Assembly (NCBI GenBank): GCA_040391865.1
Contig: JBEBWZ010000023.1
Coordinates: 1 to 32,901, forward strand
Reading direction: 5' to 3'
Length of the DNA stretch: 32,901 nt
Origin: Solimonas sp040391865
GTDB lineage: Bacteria > Pseudomonadota > Gammaproteobacteria > Nevskiales > Nevskiaceae
Shown here: positions 15,382-22,033 of the stretch, piece by piece
How the letters are laid out: each line of letters begins with the position of its first letter
How positions within the stretch are numbered: the first letter of the stretch is position 1
Notes under the pieces: generated by a model
What the model was told of the DNA's origin: nothing
Seen by the model: the letters and a program-made list of their open reading frames with translations, nothing else
The model's database searches: none
Translations under genes and position numbers: made by a program

Positions 15382-16164
15382 TCAACGATGGGCTTCGCGC
15401 ACCTCGCCGATGCGCACGCGCGCGCCGCCGGCCTGGCTGCGCGACCGGTCGAGCGCCTGCACCACTTCCTCGATCGTGGGATTGGCTTTGATCTTGAGCT
15501 TCTGTCCGGCGCGGACGTGGCCGGGGTCGGGCAGGGTGTCGCGGTTGGCATCCCAGATCAGTGGCCACAGCCAGGGGTTGCCGTAGATCTCGGGCTTGCC
15601 GGAAATGATCCACAGACTGTCGCCGGCTGCCACCACATAGCGCTGCGTGGTTTCGGCCAGCTCGCGCGATAGCAGCGTCAGGATCTGATAGGCCTTGCGA
15701 CTCTGCTTGCGCTCGATCGCCAGTTCGGCAGTGCGGATCTGTCCCAGTTGGGCATCGCTGAGTCCGGTGTAGGTCTGCACTTTCTGCAGTTCGATATCGG
15801 CCAGCACCAGGTAATGCGCATCCAGAGCCAGATCGCTGCGGCGCAGCACTTCATCGGCCAGCTGCTGTGCGCGGCGATGGCTGCCGCGGCGCGCCGCGGA
15901 TTCCGCATCGCTCATCAGCGCATCGAGTTCGCGCAGTTCGCTCCAGTTGCGGTACTGCTGCTTGGCTTCGCCGAGCAGGGCACGTGCCTGCAGCAGCAGG
16001 CGTGCGGTGGCGGCCTGCATTTCCGGCGAGACGGCGGCCGGTGCGGCCGGTTTGCTGGCGGTTGCGCGCACCGGGCCCGGCTGGGTCGGTACGCGGGTCA
16101 GGCTGCACGCGCTCAACAGCAGCGCCAAGGTGTCGGCGGACAGGAGAATCGGGAGGTGTGACAT
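15382..16164 (-). CDS. LysM-domain lipoprotein
   Basis: A 260-residue protein. A lipobox-like LLLSAC places the lipid Cys at residue 20, but the N-terminus (MSHLPILLSADTLAL) has no Lys or Arg, which is unusual for a signal peptide; an in-frame stop just upstream rules out a longer start. Residues about 45-175 are helical with heptad-like spacing. A LysM domain follows at about 185-235 (YVVAAGDSLWIISGKPEIYGN, read as two parts, then WDANRD and AGQKLKI), which binds peptidoglycan glycan chains. It is therefore probably an envelope-anchored, wall-binding protein. It is divergent from wrbA by 52 bases, with overlapping -10-like boxes on both strands. Confidence 0.87.
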   Translation of the reverse strand: MSHLPILLSADTLALLLSACSLTRVPTQPGPVRATASKPAAPAAVSPEMQAATARLLLQARALLGEAKQQYRNWSELRELDALMSDAESAARRGSHRRAQQLADEVLRRSDLALDAHYLVLADIELQKVQTYTGLSDAQLGQIRTAELAIERKQSRKAYQILTLLSRELAETTQRYVVAAGDSLWIISGKPEIYGNPWLWPLIWDANRDTLPDPGHVRAGQKLKIKANPTIEEVVQALDRSRSQAGGARVRIGEVREAHR

Positions 16165-16173
16165 CGCGCAAGA

Positions 16174-16182
16174 CTAGAATAG
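16174..16182. promoter_or_regulatory. Shared two-way -10 element between LysM gene and wrbA
   Basis: The near-palindrome CTAGAATAG reads TAGAAT on the plus strand (16175-16180), 36 bases before the wrbA ATG, and TATTCT on the minus strand (16181-16176), 11 bases before the LysM ATG. The minus transcript would have almost no leader. No clear -35 is seen. Confidence 0.35.
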
Positions 16183-16216
16183 CGGGCCGTCCGTTGCCAC
16201 TTTCCCTTTCGACGTA

Positions 16217-16822
16217 ATGACCAAGCCCTGCGAAATCCTCGTGCTGTACTACTCCCGCCACGGCTCCGTGGCGAAAATGGCGCGTCAGATCGCGCGTGGC
16301 ATCGAGTCGGTGCCGGAGGCGCAGGCGCGGCTGCGCACGGTGCCGCCGGTGACCAGCGACCCTGAAGTGCGCGGTCCCGCGGTGCCGGACGAGGGCTCGC
16401 CTTACGCCACCGCCGCGGACCTGCAGCAGTGTGCGGGCCTGGTGCTGGGCAGTCCGACCCGCTTCGGCAACATGGCGGCGCCGCTGAAGTACTTTCTCGA
16501 CGGCACTTCGGCGCTATGGCTGTCGGGCGCGCTGTCCGGCAAGCCGGCGGCGGTGTTCACGTCGACCAGCACCCAGCACGGTGGGCAGGAAAGCACGCTG
16601 CTGACGATGCAGTTGCCGCTGTTGCATCACGGCATGCTGCTGGTGGGCTTGCCGTTCACCGAGCCGGCCTTATCGACCACGCGCAGCGGTGGCACGCCCT
16701 ACGGTGCGTCGCATGTGGCCGGGGTGGGGCATACGGCGCAGGAACTGAGCCGGGACGAGGAAACGCTGTGTCAGGCGCTGGGTCGGCGCGTCGCGCAGAT
16801 TGCCGTGAAGCTGCAGTCATGA
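16217..16822 (+). CDS. wrbA: NAD(P)H:quinone oxidoreductase, WrbA family
   Basis: A 201-residue flavodoxin-like protein of the WrbA family, which binds FMN and makes two-electron reductions of quinones in the cytosol. The phosphate-binding loop is YYSRHGSVAKMA (residues 11-22), followed by LGSPTRFGNMAAPLKYFLD around 76-94 and STSTQHGGQESTLL around 116-129, all characteristic. The final third keeps PYGASHVAG. A TAGAAT -10 box lies 36 bases upstream and no strong ribosome site is present. The stop overlaps the next gene's start (ATGA), so the DUF2069 gene is translationally coupled. Confidence 0.95.
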   Translation: MTKPCEILVLYYSRHGSVAKMARQIARGIESVPEAQARLRTVPPVTSDPEVRGPAVPDEGSPYATAADLQQCAGLVLGSPTRFGNMAAPLKYFLDGTSALWLSGALSGKPAAVFTSTSTQHGGQESTLLTMQLPLLHHGMLLVGLPFTEPALSTTRSGGTPYGASHVAGVGHTAQELSRDEETLCQALGRRVAQIAVKLQS

Positions 16823-17181
16823 GCCGCCCCTTGAGTCGTTACGCGCAGGCGCTGGCGGTGTTCAGTCATTGCGCGCTGCTGATTGCGCTGCTGCACAGCA
16901 GCCAGACCGGCATCGGCATCATCGCGGCGCTGCTGCTGCTGGCACCGCTGCCGGGGCTGCTGCGGGGTCGCGAGTACACCTATTCCTGGGCCTGCATGCT
17001 GATCGCGTTCTATTGCGCGATGTGGCTGGCGGAAGGCTATGCCGATCCGCAAAGCAAGCTGCGCGCGTTCGTGATCGCCGGCATTGCCGCGCTGGATTTC
17101 GTCAGCCTGGTGTTGTTTGTTCGCCTGCGGGGCCGAGAACGGCTTGCACAAAAGGCAGCGTCAGCCGCCGCTTCGCACTGA
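16819..17181 (+). CDS. DUF2069 integral membrane protein
   Basis: A 120-residue inner-membrane protein with three to four predicted helices (about residues 10-28, 31-47, 55-72 and 83-101). WLAEGYADPQSKLRAF in the loop before the last helix identifies DUF2069. Function is unknown. It starts inside the wrbA stop codon (ATGA), and wrbA-DUF2069 pairs are common in gammaproteobacteria. Its last 80 bases overlap the convergent hda gene, so the two C-termini are encoded on opposite strands of the same DNA. Confidence 0.9.
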   Translation: MSRPLSRYAQALAVFSHCALLIALLHSSQTGIGIIAALLLLAPLPGLLRGREYTYSWACMLIAFYCAMWLAEGYADPQSKLRAFVIAGIAALDFVSLVLFVRLRGRERLAQKAASAAASH

Positions 17182-17791
17182 GCGACGCGCGGTCCAGCTG
17201 ATCCAGTTCCGCGAGCAGTGCGCCGGTGCTGCGGGTGCGGGTACGCAGCAACCAGCGCGCAACGTCTTCCGGCAGTTCCAGGCCGCGCGCCAGCGCGCGA
17301 CCGCGCCGCAGCTGCACGCGATCCTCATCGCTGAGCGGGCGCAGGCCGTAGACCGCGCAGGCGCTGAGCCGGGTGCGCAGGTCGGGCATCGCCACGGCGA
17401 GGCGTTCCGGCGCGGCGCTGGCGGACAGCAGCTGATCGAGTCCGGCGCTACGGCGCGCATCCAGCAGCCGCAGCAGCGCCAGTGCCCAGTCACGGTCATC
17501 GCAGACGCTGTCGATATCGTCGAGGCACAGCAGCGGCACTGCACTCAGGCCTTCCAGTGCTGCGGGGCCATGCTCGGCAAACACCGACAGCGGCAGGTAG
17601 CGGCCGTTGCCGGTACGGCAGACCGCCTGCAGCAGATGGGTGCGACCGCTGTCCAGCGGGCCGAACAGCAGGGCCGAACCGCGCAGCGGCCGCAACGCGG
17701 CGACGATGTCGGCGTTGGGACCGGCGAAAAAGGTATCGAAGCTCGCCGTGTCCTTCAGCTGCACGGCGAGGGTCAGTTGCGCACCGATCAC
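17102..17791 (-). CDS. hda: DnaA regulatory inactivator Hda
   Basis: A 229-residue AAA+ protein related to DnaA domain III. With the beta clamp, Hda stimulates ATP hydrolysis by DnaA to prevent re-initiation. The N-terminal clamp-binding motif is QLTLAV (residues 5-10). The nucleotide loop reads LLFGPLDSGRTHLLQA (41-56), with the Arg-for-Lys typical of Hda; LLCLDDIDSV (87-96) is the Walker B; the C-terminus ends KRRLTLPFVQAVLG. The GTG at 17791 overlaps the stop of the upstream AI-2E gene (GTGA), and the open frame upstream of it belongs to that gene's region. The last 80 bases overlap DUF2069 on the other strand. Confidence 0.93.
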   Translation of the reverse strand: MIGAQLTLAVQLKDTASFDTFFAGPNADIVAALRPLRGSALLFGPLDSGRTHLLQAVCRTGNGRYLPLSVFAEHGPAALEGLSAVPLLCLDDIDSVCDDRDWALALLRLLDARRSAGLDQLLSASAAPERLAVAMPDLRTRLSACAVYGLRPLSDEDRVQLRRGRALARGLELPEDVARWLLRTRTRSTGALLAELDQLDRASLSAKRRLTLPFVQAVLGPAGEQTTPG

Positions 17792-18870
17792 GGCAGCGGA
17801 TCTTGCGGGCTGCTGTCGTTGCGATACAGCGGGCTCGCCAGCCAATGATTCTTGGCGTGACGCAACAGCACCGCCAGCACCGCGGAAACCGGCAACGCGA
17901 CCAGAATGCCGATGAACCCGAACAGCTGGCCTCCGGCCATCAGCGCGAAGATCACGGTGACCGGGTGCAGGCCGATCTTGTCGCCGACCAGGTTCGGAGT
18001 CAGCCACGCGCTTTCGAGCATCTGACCGATGCCGAAGACGATCGCGACCCAGAGCAGCGGCAGCAGTTCCTGGCTTTGCGCATACATCGCGATGACGGCG
18101 GCGACGAAGCCGACGGCGAAACCGAGATAGGGCACGAAGCTGAGCAGGCCGGCCATGGTGCCGATGATCAGCGCCAGCTTCAGTCCGGCGAGCGCCAGGC
18201 CGGCGCTGTACAGCACCGCCAGCGCCGCCATCACCGTCAACTGGCCACGAATGAACGAGCCGAGCACGTCGTCGGTTTCACGTGCGAGTTCGGTGACCTG
18301 CGGCAGGTGCCGCGGCGGGATCATGTCGCGGATCCAGGCCACCAGATGGTCCCAGTCGCGCAGCAGATAGAAAGCGACGATCGGGATCAGGGTCAGATTG
18401 GCGATCAGCGCCACCAGCACGATGCCGGAGGAAGACAGCTTGGTCCACAGCGTCTTGGCGAGGCCGCCGGCTTCGCTCCAGTGCTGGGTGATGATCGCCT
18501 TGAGTCCTTCCGGATCCAGCGAAAAGCCGGCTGGCAGGTGGATGCCGAGCCGCGGCAGGCCGGTGTTCTGTATCCATTCCAGCCAGCCCGGCATGTTCTG
18601 GATCAGCATCTGCAGCTGGTGATACAGCGCCGGGATCAGCAGCAGCAACACCAGCAGGCCCAGCAGCGCCAGCACCACGAACACCAGGCTGACCGCGAGG
18701 GTGCGTGACAGGCGCCAGGTTTCGAGGCGATCCACCAGCGGGTCGCCGAGATAGGCGAGGCTGGCACCGACGATGAACGGCATCAGGATCGGGCCCAGCA
18801 GCCACAGCAGGGCCAGAGCCGCGAGGATTGCCGCGTACCACGGCCAGTGTTGCTTCAGCGAGTCGTTCAT
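17788..18870 (-). CDS. AI-2E family permease (PerM-like)
   Basis: A 360-residue membrane protein of the AI-2E/PerM family, with the usual paired hydrophobic helices at the N-terminus (about residues 11-48 and 58-85), a soluble mid-region with an amphipathic segment, and a C-terminal bundle from about residue 150. Key stretches are FYLLRDWDHL (167-176), GLLSFVPYLGFAVGF and ESAWLTPNLVGDKIGLHPV, which are family hallmarks. Despite the name, most members' substrates are unknown. It is the middle gene of DUF2066 - AI-2E - hda, starting 19 bases after DUF2066 and coupled to hda by GTGA. Confidence 0.93.
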   Translation of the reverse strand: MNDSLKQHWPWYAAILAALALLWLLGPILMPFIVGASLAYLGDPLVDRLETWRLSRTLAVSLVFVVLALLGLLVLLLLIPALYHQLQMLIQNMPGWLEWIQNTGLPRLGIHLPAGFSLDPEGLKAIITQHWSEAGGLAKTLWTKLSSSGIVLVALIANLTLIPIVAFYLLRDWDHLVAWIRDMIPPRHLPQVTELARETDDVLGSFIRGQLTVMAALAVLYSAGLALAGLKLALIIGTMAGLLSFVPYLGFAVGFVAAVIAMYAQSQELLPLLWVAIVFGIGQMLESAWLTPNLVGDKIGLHPVTVIFALMAGGQLFGFIGILVALPVSAVLAVLLRHAKNHWLASPLYRNDSSPQDPLP

Positions 18871-18889
18871 GGCGGCGTGTCGGAGGGTC

Positions 18890-19492
18890 TTACGGCAGGC
18901 GGTAGGCGAGATCGACCGCCGTCGCGGCGTTGGCCGGACTCAGGGTGCCGTTGGCGAACAGGGCGCCGCTGAGGCGGCGACTGCCGCCATCGGCGCGCAG
19001 TCGCAGCTCGATGCGATCTCCGACCGTGCCTTCGACCTGCACGCTGCGCACACCCGGCAAGCCGCGCAGCAGGTTCAGGACCCGGGCATAGTCGTGCGCG
19101 CTGGCGATGTTCTCGACGCTGATGCGCACGTCTTCCGGCGGAGCTGCGGCCACGCCCCAGATCGGCAGGCCGAGCCCGCGCAGCTGCGATTCCAGCACGC
19201 GGCCATCGAAGGCGGCGACCAGTTCCAGCGACTGCTCCGGCGTGCGTTCGTAGCTGTAGCGCTGCACGGTCTGCGGCGCACGCGCGATCAGCGGTGCGGC
19301 CTGGACCAGCGCGGCGTCGCCGCTGATGCGCGCGATCACCTGGCTCAGGGCATCGCGCAGACCGCGGTCGCGACTGGGGATCGACTGGTCGCCCACGGCG
19401 ACCCGACCCTCATAGGGATTGGGGGTGGCAGGGGACTGCGCCAGGGTCATCGGCGACAGCAGGAAGCAGAGAATGATCAGAAAAGCGCGCAT
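18890..19492 (-). CDS. DUF2066 domain protein, short form
   Basis: A 200-residue protein with a signal peptide (residues 1-18, cut near LAQS). The mature part has the DUF2066 look: YEGRVAVGDQSIPSRDRGLRDALSQVI (in two motifs), IARISGD and RYSYERTP. From memory, members in Pseudomonas are clearly longer (above 300 residues), so this appears to be a shortened form; the function is unknown. It heads the minus-strand operon with the AI-2E permease and hda, and is divergent from purM. A GATAAT box lies at 19506-19501, close enough to the start that the message could be nearly leaderless. Confidence 0.85.
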   Translation of the reverse strand: MRAFLIILCFLLSPMTLAQSPATPNPYEGRVAVGDQSIPSRDRGLRDALSQVIARISGDAALVQAAPLIARAPQTVQRYSYERTPEQSLELVAAFDGRVLESQLRGLGLPIWGVAAAPPEDVRISVENIASAHDYARVLNLLRGLPGVRSVQVEGTVGDRIELRLRADGGSRRLSGALFANGTLSPANAATAVDLAYRLP

Positions 19493-19519
19493 AGGCCGGA
19501 ATTATCGGATGGGCGCCGC

Positions 19520-19525
19520 TAAAAT
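19520..19525 (+). promoter_or_regulatory. Candidate -10 box of purM
   Basis: TAAAAT lies 60 bases before the purM ATG inside GC-rich DNA (CCGCTAAAATAGC), with no TTGACA-like -35. The expected leader of about 54 bases contains the hairpin at 19542-19560. Confidence 0.4.
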
Positions 19526-19541
19526 AGCACCTGCCCATCAT

Positions 19542-19560
19542 CCCCCGCGGCCAGCGGGGG
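19542..19560 (+). promoter_or_regulatory. GC-only hairpin in the purM leader
   Basis: CCCCCGC (19542-19548) pairs perfectly with GCGGGGG (19554-19560) over the loop GGCCA. It lies 25 bases before the purM ATG and at about +17 of the expected transcript. It is not followed by T residues. No PurR-type operator was seen. Confidence 0.45.
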
Positions 19561-19585
19561 CACAAATCTCTAGAGAACTCCGAAC

Positions 19586-20617
19586 ATGAGCAAGACCTCC
19601 GGCCTGACCTACCGTGACGCCGGCGTGGATATCGACGCCGGCGATGCGCTGGTCGACGACATCAAGAAGATCGTCAAATCCACGCATCGCAAGGAAGTCC
19701 TGGCGGGCGTCGGCGGCTTCGGTGCGCTGGTGGGCTTGCCCAAGAAATACAAGAATCCGGTGCTGGTCAGCGGTACCGACGGTGTCGGCACCAAGCTGCG
19801 CCTGGGCATCGACACCGGGCTGGTGCAGGGCCTGGGCCAGGATCTGGTCGGCATGTGCGTCAACGACGTGCTGGTTTCCGGCGCCGAACCGCTGTTCTTC
19901 CTCGATTACTACGCCACCGGCAAGCTCGATCCCAAGGTTGCCGCGAAAGTGGTCAAGGGCATCGCCCAGGGCTGCAAACTGGCCGGCTGCGCGCTGGTCG
20001 GCGGCGAGACCGCGGAAATGCCGGGCATGTACAGCGACGGCGATTTCGATCTCGCCGGTTTCTGCGTGGCCGTGGCCGAGAAGTCGAAGATCATCGACGG
20101 CAGCAAGATCAAGGTCGGCGACGTGATGATTGCGCTGCCCTCCTCGGGACCGCATTCCAACGGCTATTCGCTGGTGCGCAAGATCCTGGCGGTGTCCAAG
20201 GCCAGGCTCGATCAGCCGTTCGGCAAGAGCACCCTGGCGGAAACCCTGCTGAAACCGACCAACATCTATGTGAAGCCGGTGCTGAAGCTGCTCGAACAGG
20301 GAATCAAGGTGCGCGGCATGTCGCATATCACCGGTGGCGGCATTCCCGGCAACCTGCCGCGCTGCTTCCCGAAGAAGCTGGGGGCGGTGGTCGACGTGGC
20401 CAGCTGGCGCCAGCCGGAAATCTTCAACTGGCTGCAGCAGACCGGCGGCGTCGCGCAGGACGAGATGTATCGCGTGTTCAACTGCGGCATCGGATTCGTG
20501 ATCGTGGTGCAGCGCCTGCAGGCCGACGATGCGATGGCCAGCCTGAAGAAATCGGGTGCCAAGCCGTGGTTCCTCGGTGAAGTCACCAAGGGCAGCCAGG
20601 ACGTGCGGTTTGCGTGA
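19586..20617 (+). CDS. purM: Phosphoribosylformylglycinamidine cyclo-ligase
   Basis: A 343-residue enzyme of purine synthesis that closes the imidazole ring: FGAM plus ATP gives AIR. Signature pieces are LTYRDAGVDIDAGD at the start, the ATP/phosphate loop SGTDGVGTKL (62-71), VGMCVNDVLVSGAEPLFFLDY near 88-108 (two motifs), GGETAEMPG and SHITGGGIPGNLPR. Length and order match bacterial PurM. A TAAAAT -10 box and a GC-rich leader hairpin lie upstream. It couples to purN through a GTGA overlap, forming a purM-purN-DUF3108 operon divergent from DUF2066. Confidence 0.98.
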   Translation: MSKTSGLTYRDAGVDIDAGDALVDDIKKIVKSTHRKEVLAGVGGFGALVGLPKKYKNPVLVSGTDGVGTKLRLGIDTGLVQGLGQDLVGMCVNDVLVSGAEPLFFLDYYATGKLDPKVAAKVVKGIAQGCKLAGCALVGGETAEMPGMYSDGDFDLAGFCVAVAEKSKIIDGSKIKVGDVMIALPSSGPHSNGYSLVRKILAVSKARLDQPFGKSTLAETLLKPTNIYVKPVLKLLEQGIKVRGMSHITGGGIPGNLPRCFPKKLGAVVDVASWRQPEIFNWLQQTGGVAQDEMYRVFNCGIGFVIVVQRLQADDAMASLKKSGAKPWFLGEVTKGSQDVRFA

Positions 20618-21282
20618 GTAGCGGCGTCAGTATCGTCGTCCTGATTTCGGGCCAGGGCCGCAATCTGCAGGCCCTGATCGATGCGATTGCCGCCGGCATC
20701 GTGCCGGCGCGCATCGTCGCGGTGATCAGCAATCGTGCCGATGCCGGTGGGCTGGAGCGCGCGCGCCGCGCCGGCATTCCCGCGCAGGTGCTGGAACACA
20801 CGCAGTATCCGAGCCGTGAAGCCTTCGACGAGGCGCTGACCGCCGCGGTCGCAGCCCATCGGCCGGAGGTGGTGGTGCTGGCCGGGTTCATGCGCATCCT
20901 GACCCCGGTGTTCATCCGCGCGTTTGCCGGCCGTCTGCTGAACATCCATCCGTCGCTGCTGCCGCGTCATCGCGGTCTGCATACGCATCAGCGGGCACTC
21001 GATGCCGGTGATGCAAGACACGGCGCAACGGTGCACTTCGTCACCGAGGAGCTTGATGGTGGACCCTGCATCATTCAGGGCGAATTCATGGTGCAGCCGC
21101 AAGATACGGCGCATAGTCTCGCCGAGCGCGTGATGACCGACATTGAGCGGCGCATCTACCCGCAGGCGGTGGCCTGGGTGGCGCGCGGGGAGTTGATCCT
21201 GCGCGGCGAGCAGTTGCAGTTCCGGGGCCAGCCGCTGTCGCAGCCTTTGGGTTTGCAGGATCTCGAGGAGGGTTTCCGGTGA
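20614..21282 (+). CDS. purN: Phosphoribosylglycinamide formyltransferase
   Basis: A 222-residue folate-dependent GAR transformylase that moves a formyl group from 10-formyl-tetrahydrofolate to GAR in the cytosol. The start is a GTG overlapping the purM stop. The GAR site reads SGQGRNLQALIDAI (12-25), and the catalytic set is NIHPSLLP (Asn and His) plus EELDGGP (Asp). AGFMRILTPVF lies in the expected place. The loop Gly-Arg-Asn replaces the more common Gly-Ser-Asn, a mild variation. The gene ends in another GTGA overlap with the DUF3108 gene. Confidence 0.97.
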   Translation: MSSGVSIVVLISGQGRNLQALIDAIAAGIVPARIVAVISNRADAGGLERARRAGIPAQVLEHTQYPSREAFDEALTAAVAAHRPEVVVLAGFMRILTPVFIRAFAGRLLNIHPSLLPRHRGLHTHQRALDAGDARHGATVHFVTEELDGGPCIIQGEFMVQPQDTAHSLAERVMTDIERRIYPQAVAWVARGELILRGEQLQFRGQPLSQPLGLQDLEEGFR

Positions 21283-21995
21283 AATCGATGCGCGGTCTGC
21301 TGGTGACGATGCTGCTGCTGACAACCCCTGCGGCGCTGGCCGGGGAAGAGATCCTGGCGCAACGCAGCGATCGCTACGACGTGCAATGGGGCGACATCTC
21401 GCTGGGCGAGGGCGTGGTCAGCCTGAAATTGCTGGAAGGCAATTGCTACCGTTACGAATCGCAGACCCATCCGATCGCGCTGGTGCGCTGGACTTACGGC
21501 TCCCCGCGCGAAACCAGCGAATTCTGCATCGAGAACGGCGAGGTGCATTCGCGGCGTTTCGAGTTCAAGAACGACAAGCGCAGCAAGGACAGCTTCACGC
21601 TGGAGTTCGACTGGAAACTGAAGCAGGTCAAGCTGATTCAGGGCGGCACCGTCACCGTGCGCGATCTGCCGGGACTGGCCTACGACCGCTTCGTGATCCG
21701 CGAAGCGGTGCGCCTGTGGGTGAAGCATCTGCCCGATGCCGCGGGCAGGTCGGAGCAGACGTTCACGATGATCGATGAAGATCGGGTGCGCAGCTATCGC
21801 TTTGCGGTGACCGGCAAGGAACGCATCAGCACGCCGGCCGGCGAGTTCGAGACGGTGCGGGTCGAACGGGTCGACAACCCGAAGAAATCCTATCGTTACT
21901 GGCTGGCGCCGAGTCGCGACTATGTGCCGGTCAAGATCGAGCACATCAACAAGGGCAAGGTCGAACTGCGGATGGATCTGCTCGGCGCCGGCTGA
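21279..21995 (+). CDS. DUF3108 periplasmic protein
   Basis: A 238-residue secreted protein with a signal peptide (residues 1-21, ending ALA) and a DUF3108 domain: YDVQWGDISLGEGVVSLKLL, then RRFEFKNDKRSKDSFTLEFD and, near the end, YRYWLAPSRDYVPVKIEHI. The fold is a repeated beta-sheet and the function is unknown. The GTG start overlaps the purN stop (GTGA). DUF3108 genes are a recurring third partner of purM-purN in Xanthomonadales as I recall, without a known link to purine metabolism. A stem-loop lies just past its stop. Confidence 0.9.
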   Translation: MKSMRGLLVTMLLLTTPAALAGEEILAQRSDRYDVQWGDISLGEGVVSLKLLEGNCYRYESQTHPIALVRWTYGSPRETSEFCIENGEVHSRRFEFKNDKRSKDSFTLEFDWKLKQVKLIQGGTVTVRDLPGLAYDRFVIREAVRLWVKHLPDAAGRSEQTFTMIDEDRVRSYRFAVTGKERISTPAGEFETVRVERVDNPKKSYRYWLAPSRDYVPVKIEHINKGKVELRMDLLGAG

Positions 21996-22002
21996 GCGGG
22001 CT

Positions 22003-22033
22003 GTGTCCTGCCGGTGATTCAGGCCGGCAGCAC
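22003..22033. terminator. Stem-loop between convergent DUF3108 and NUDIX-MBL genes
   Basis: CTGCCGG (22008-22014) pairs with CCGGCAG (22024-22030). A lower stem, GTG (22003-22005) with CAC (22031-22033), lies past a 2-base bulge. The 9-base loop contains the stop codon of the minus-strand gene (22019-22021). No T-run follows on either strand. Confidence 0.45.

Noticed and set aside
17482..18708. A 408-codon plus-strand frame opposite hda and the AI-2E permease
   Set aside because: Highly Gln/Arg/His-rich shadow; the other strand encodes two well-recognised proteins.
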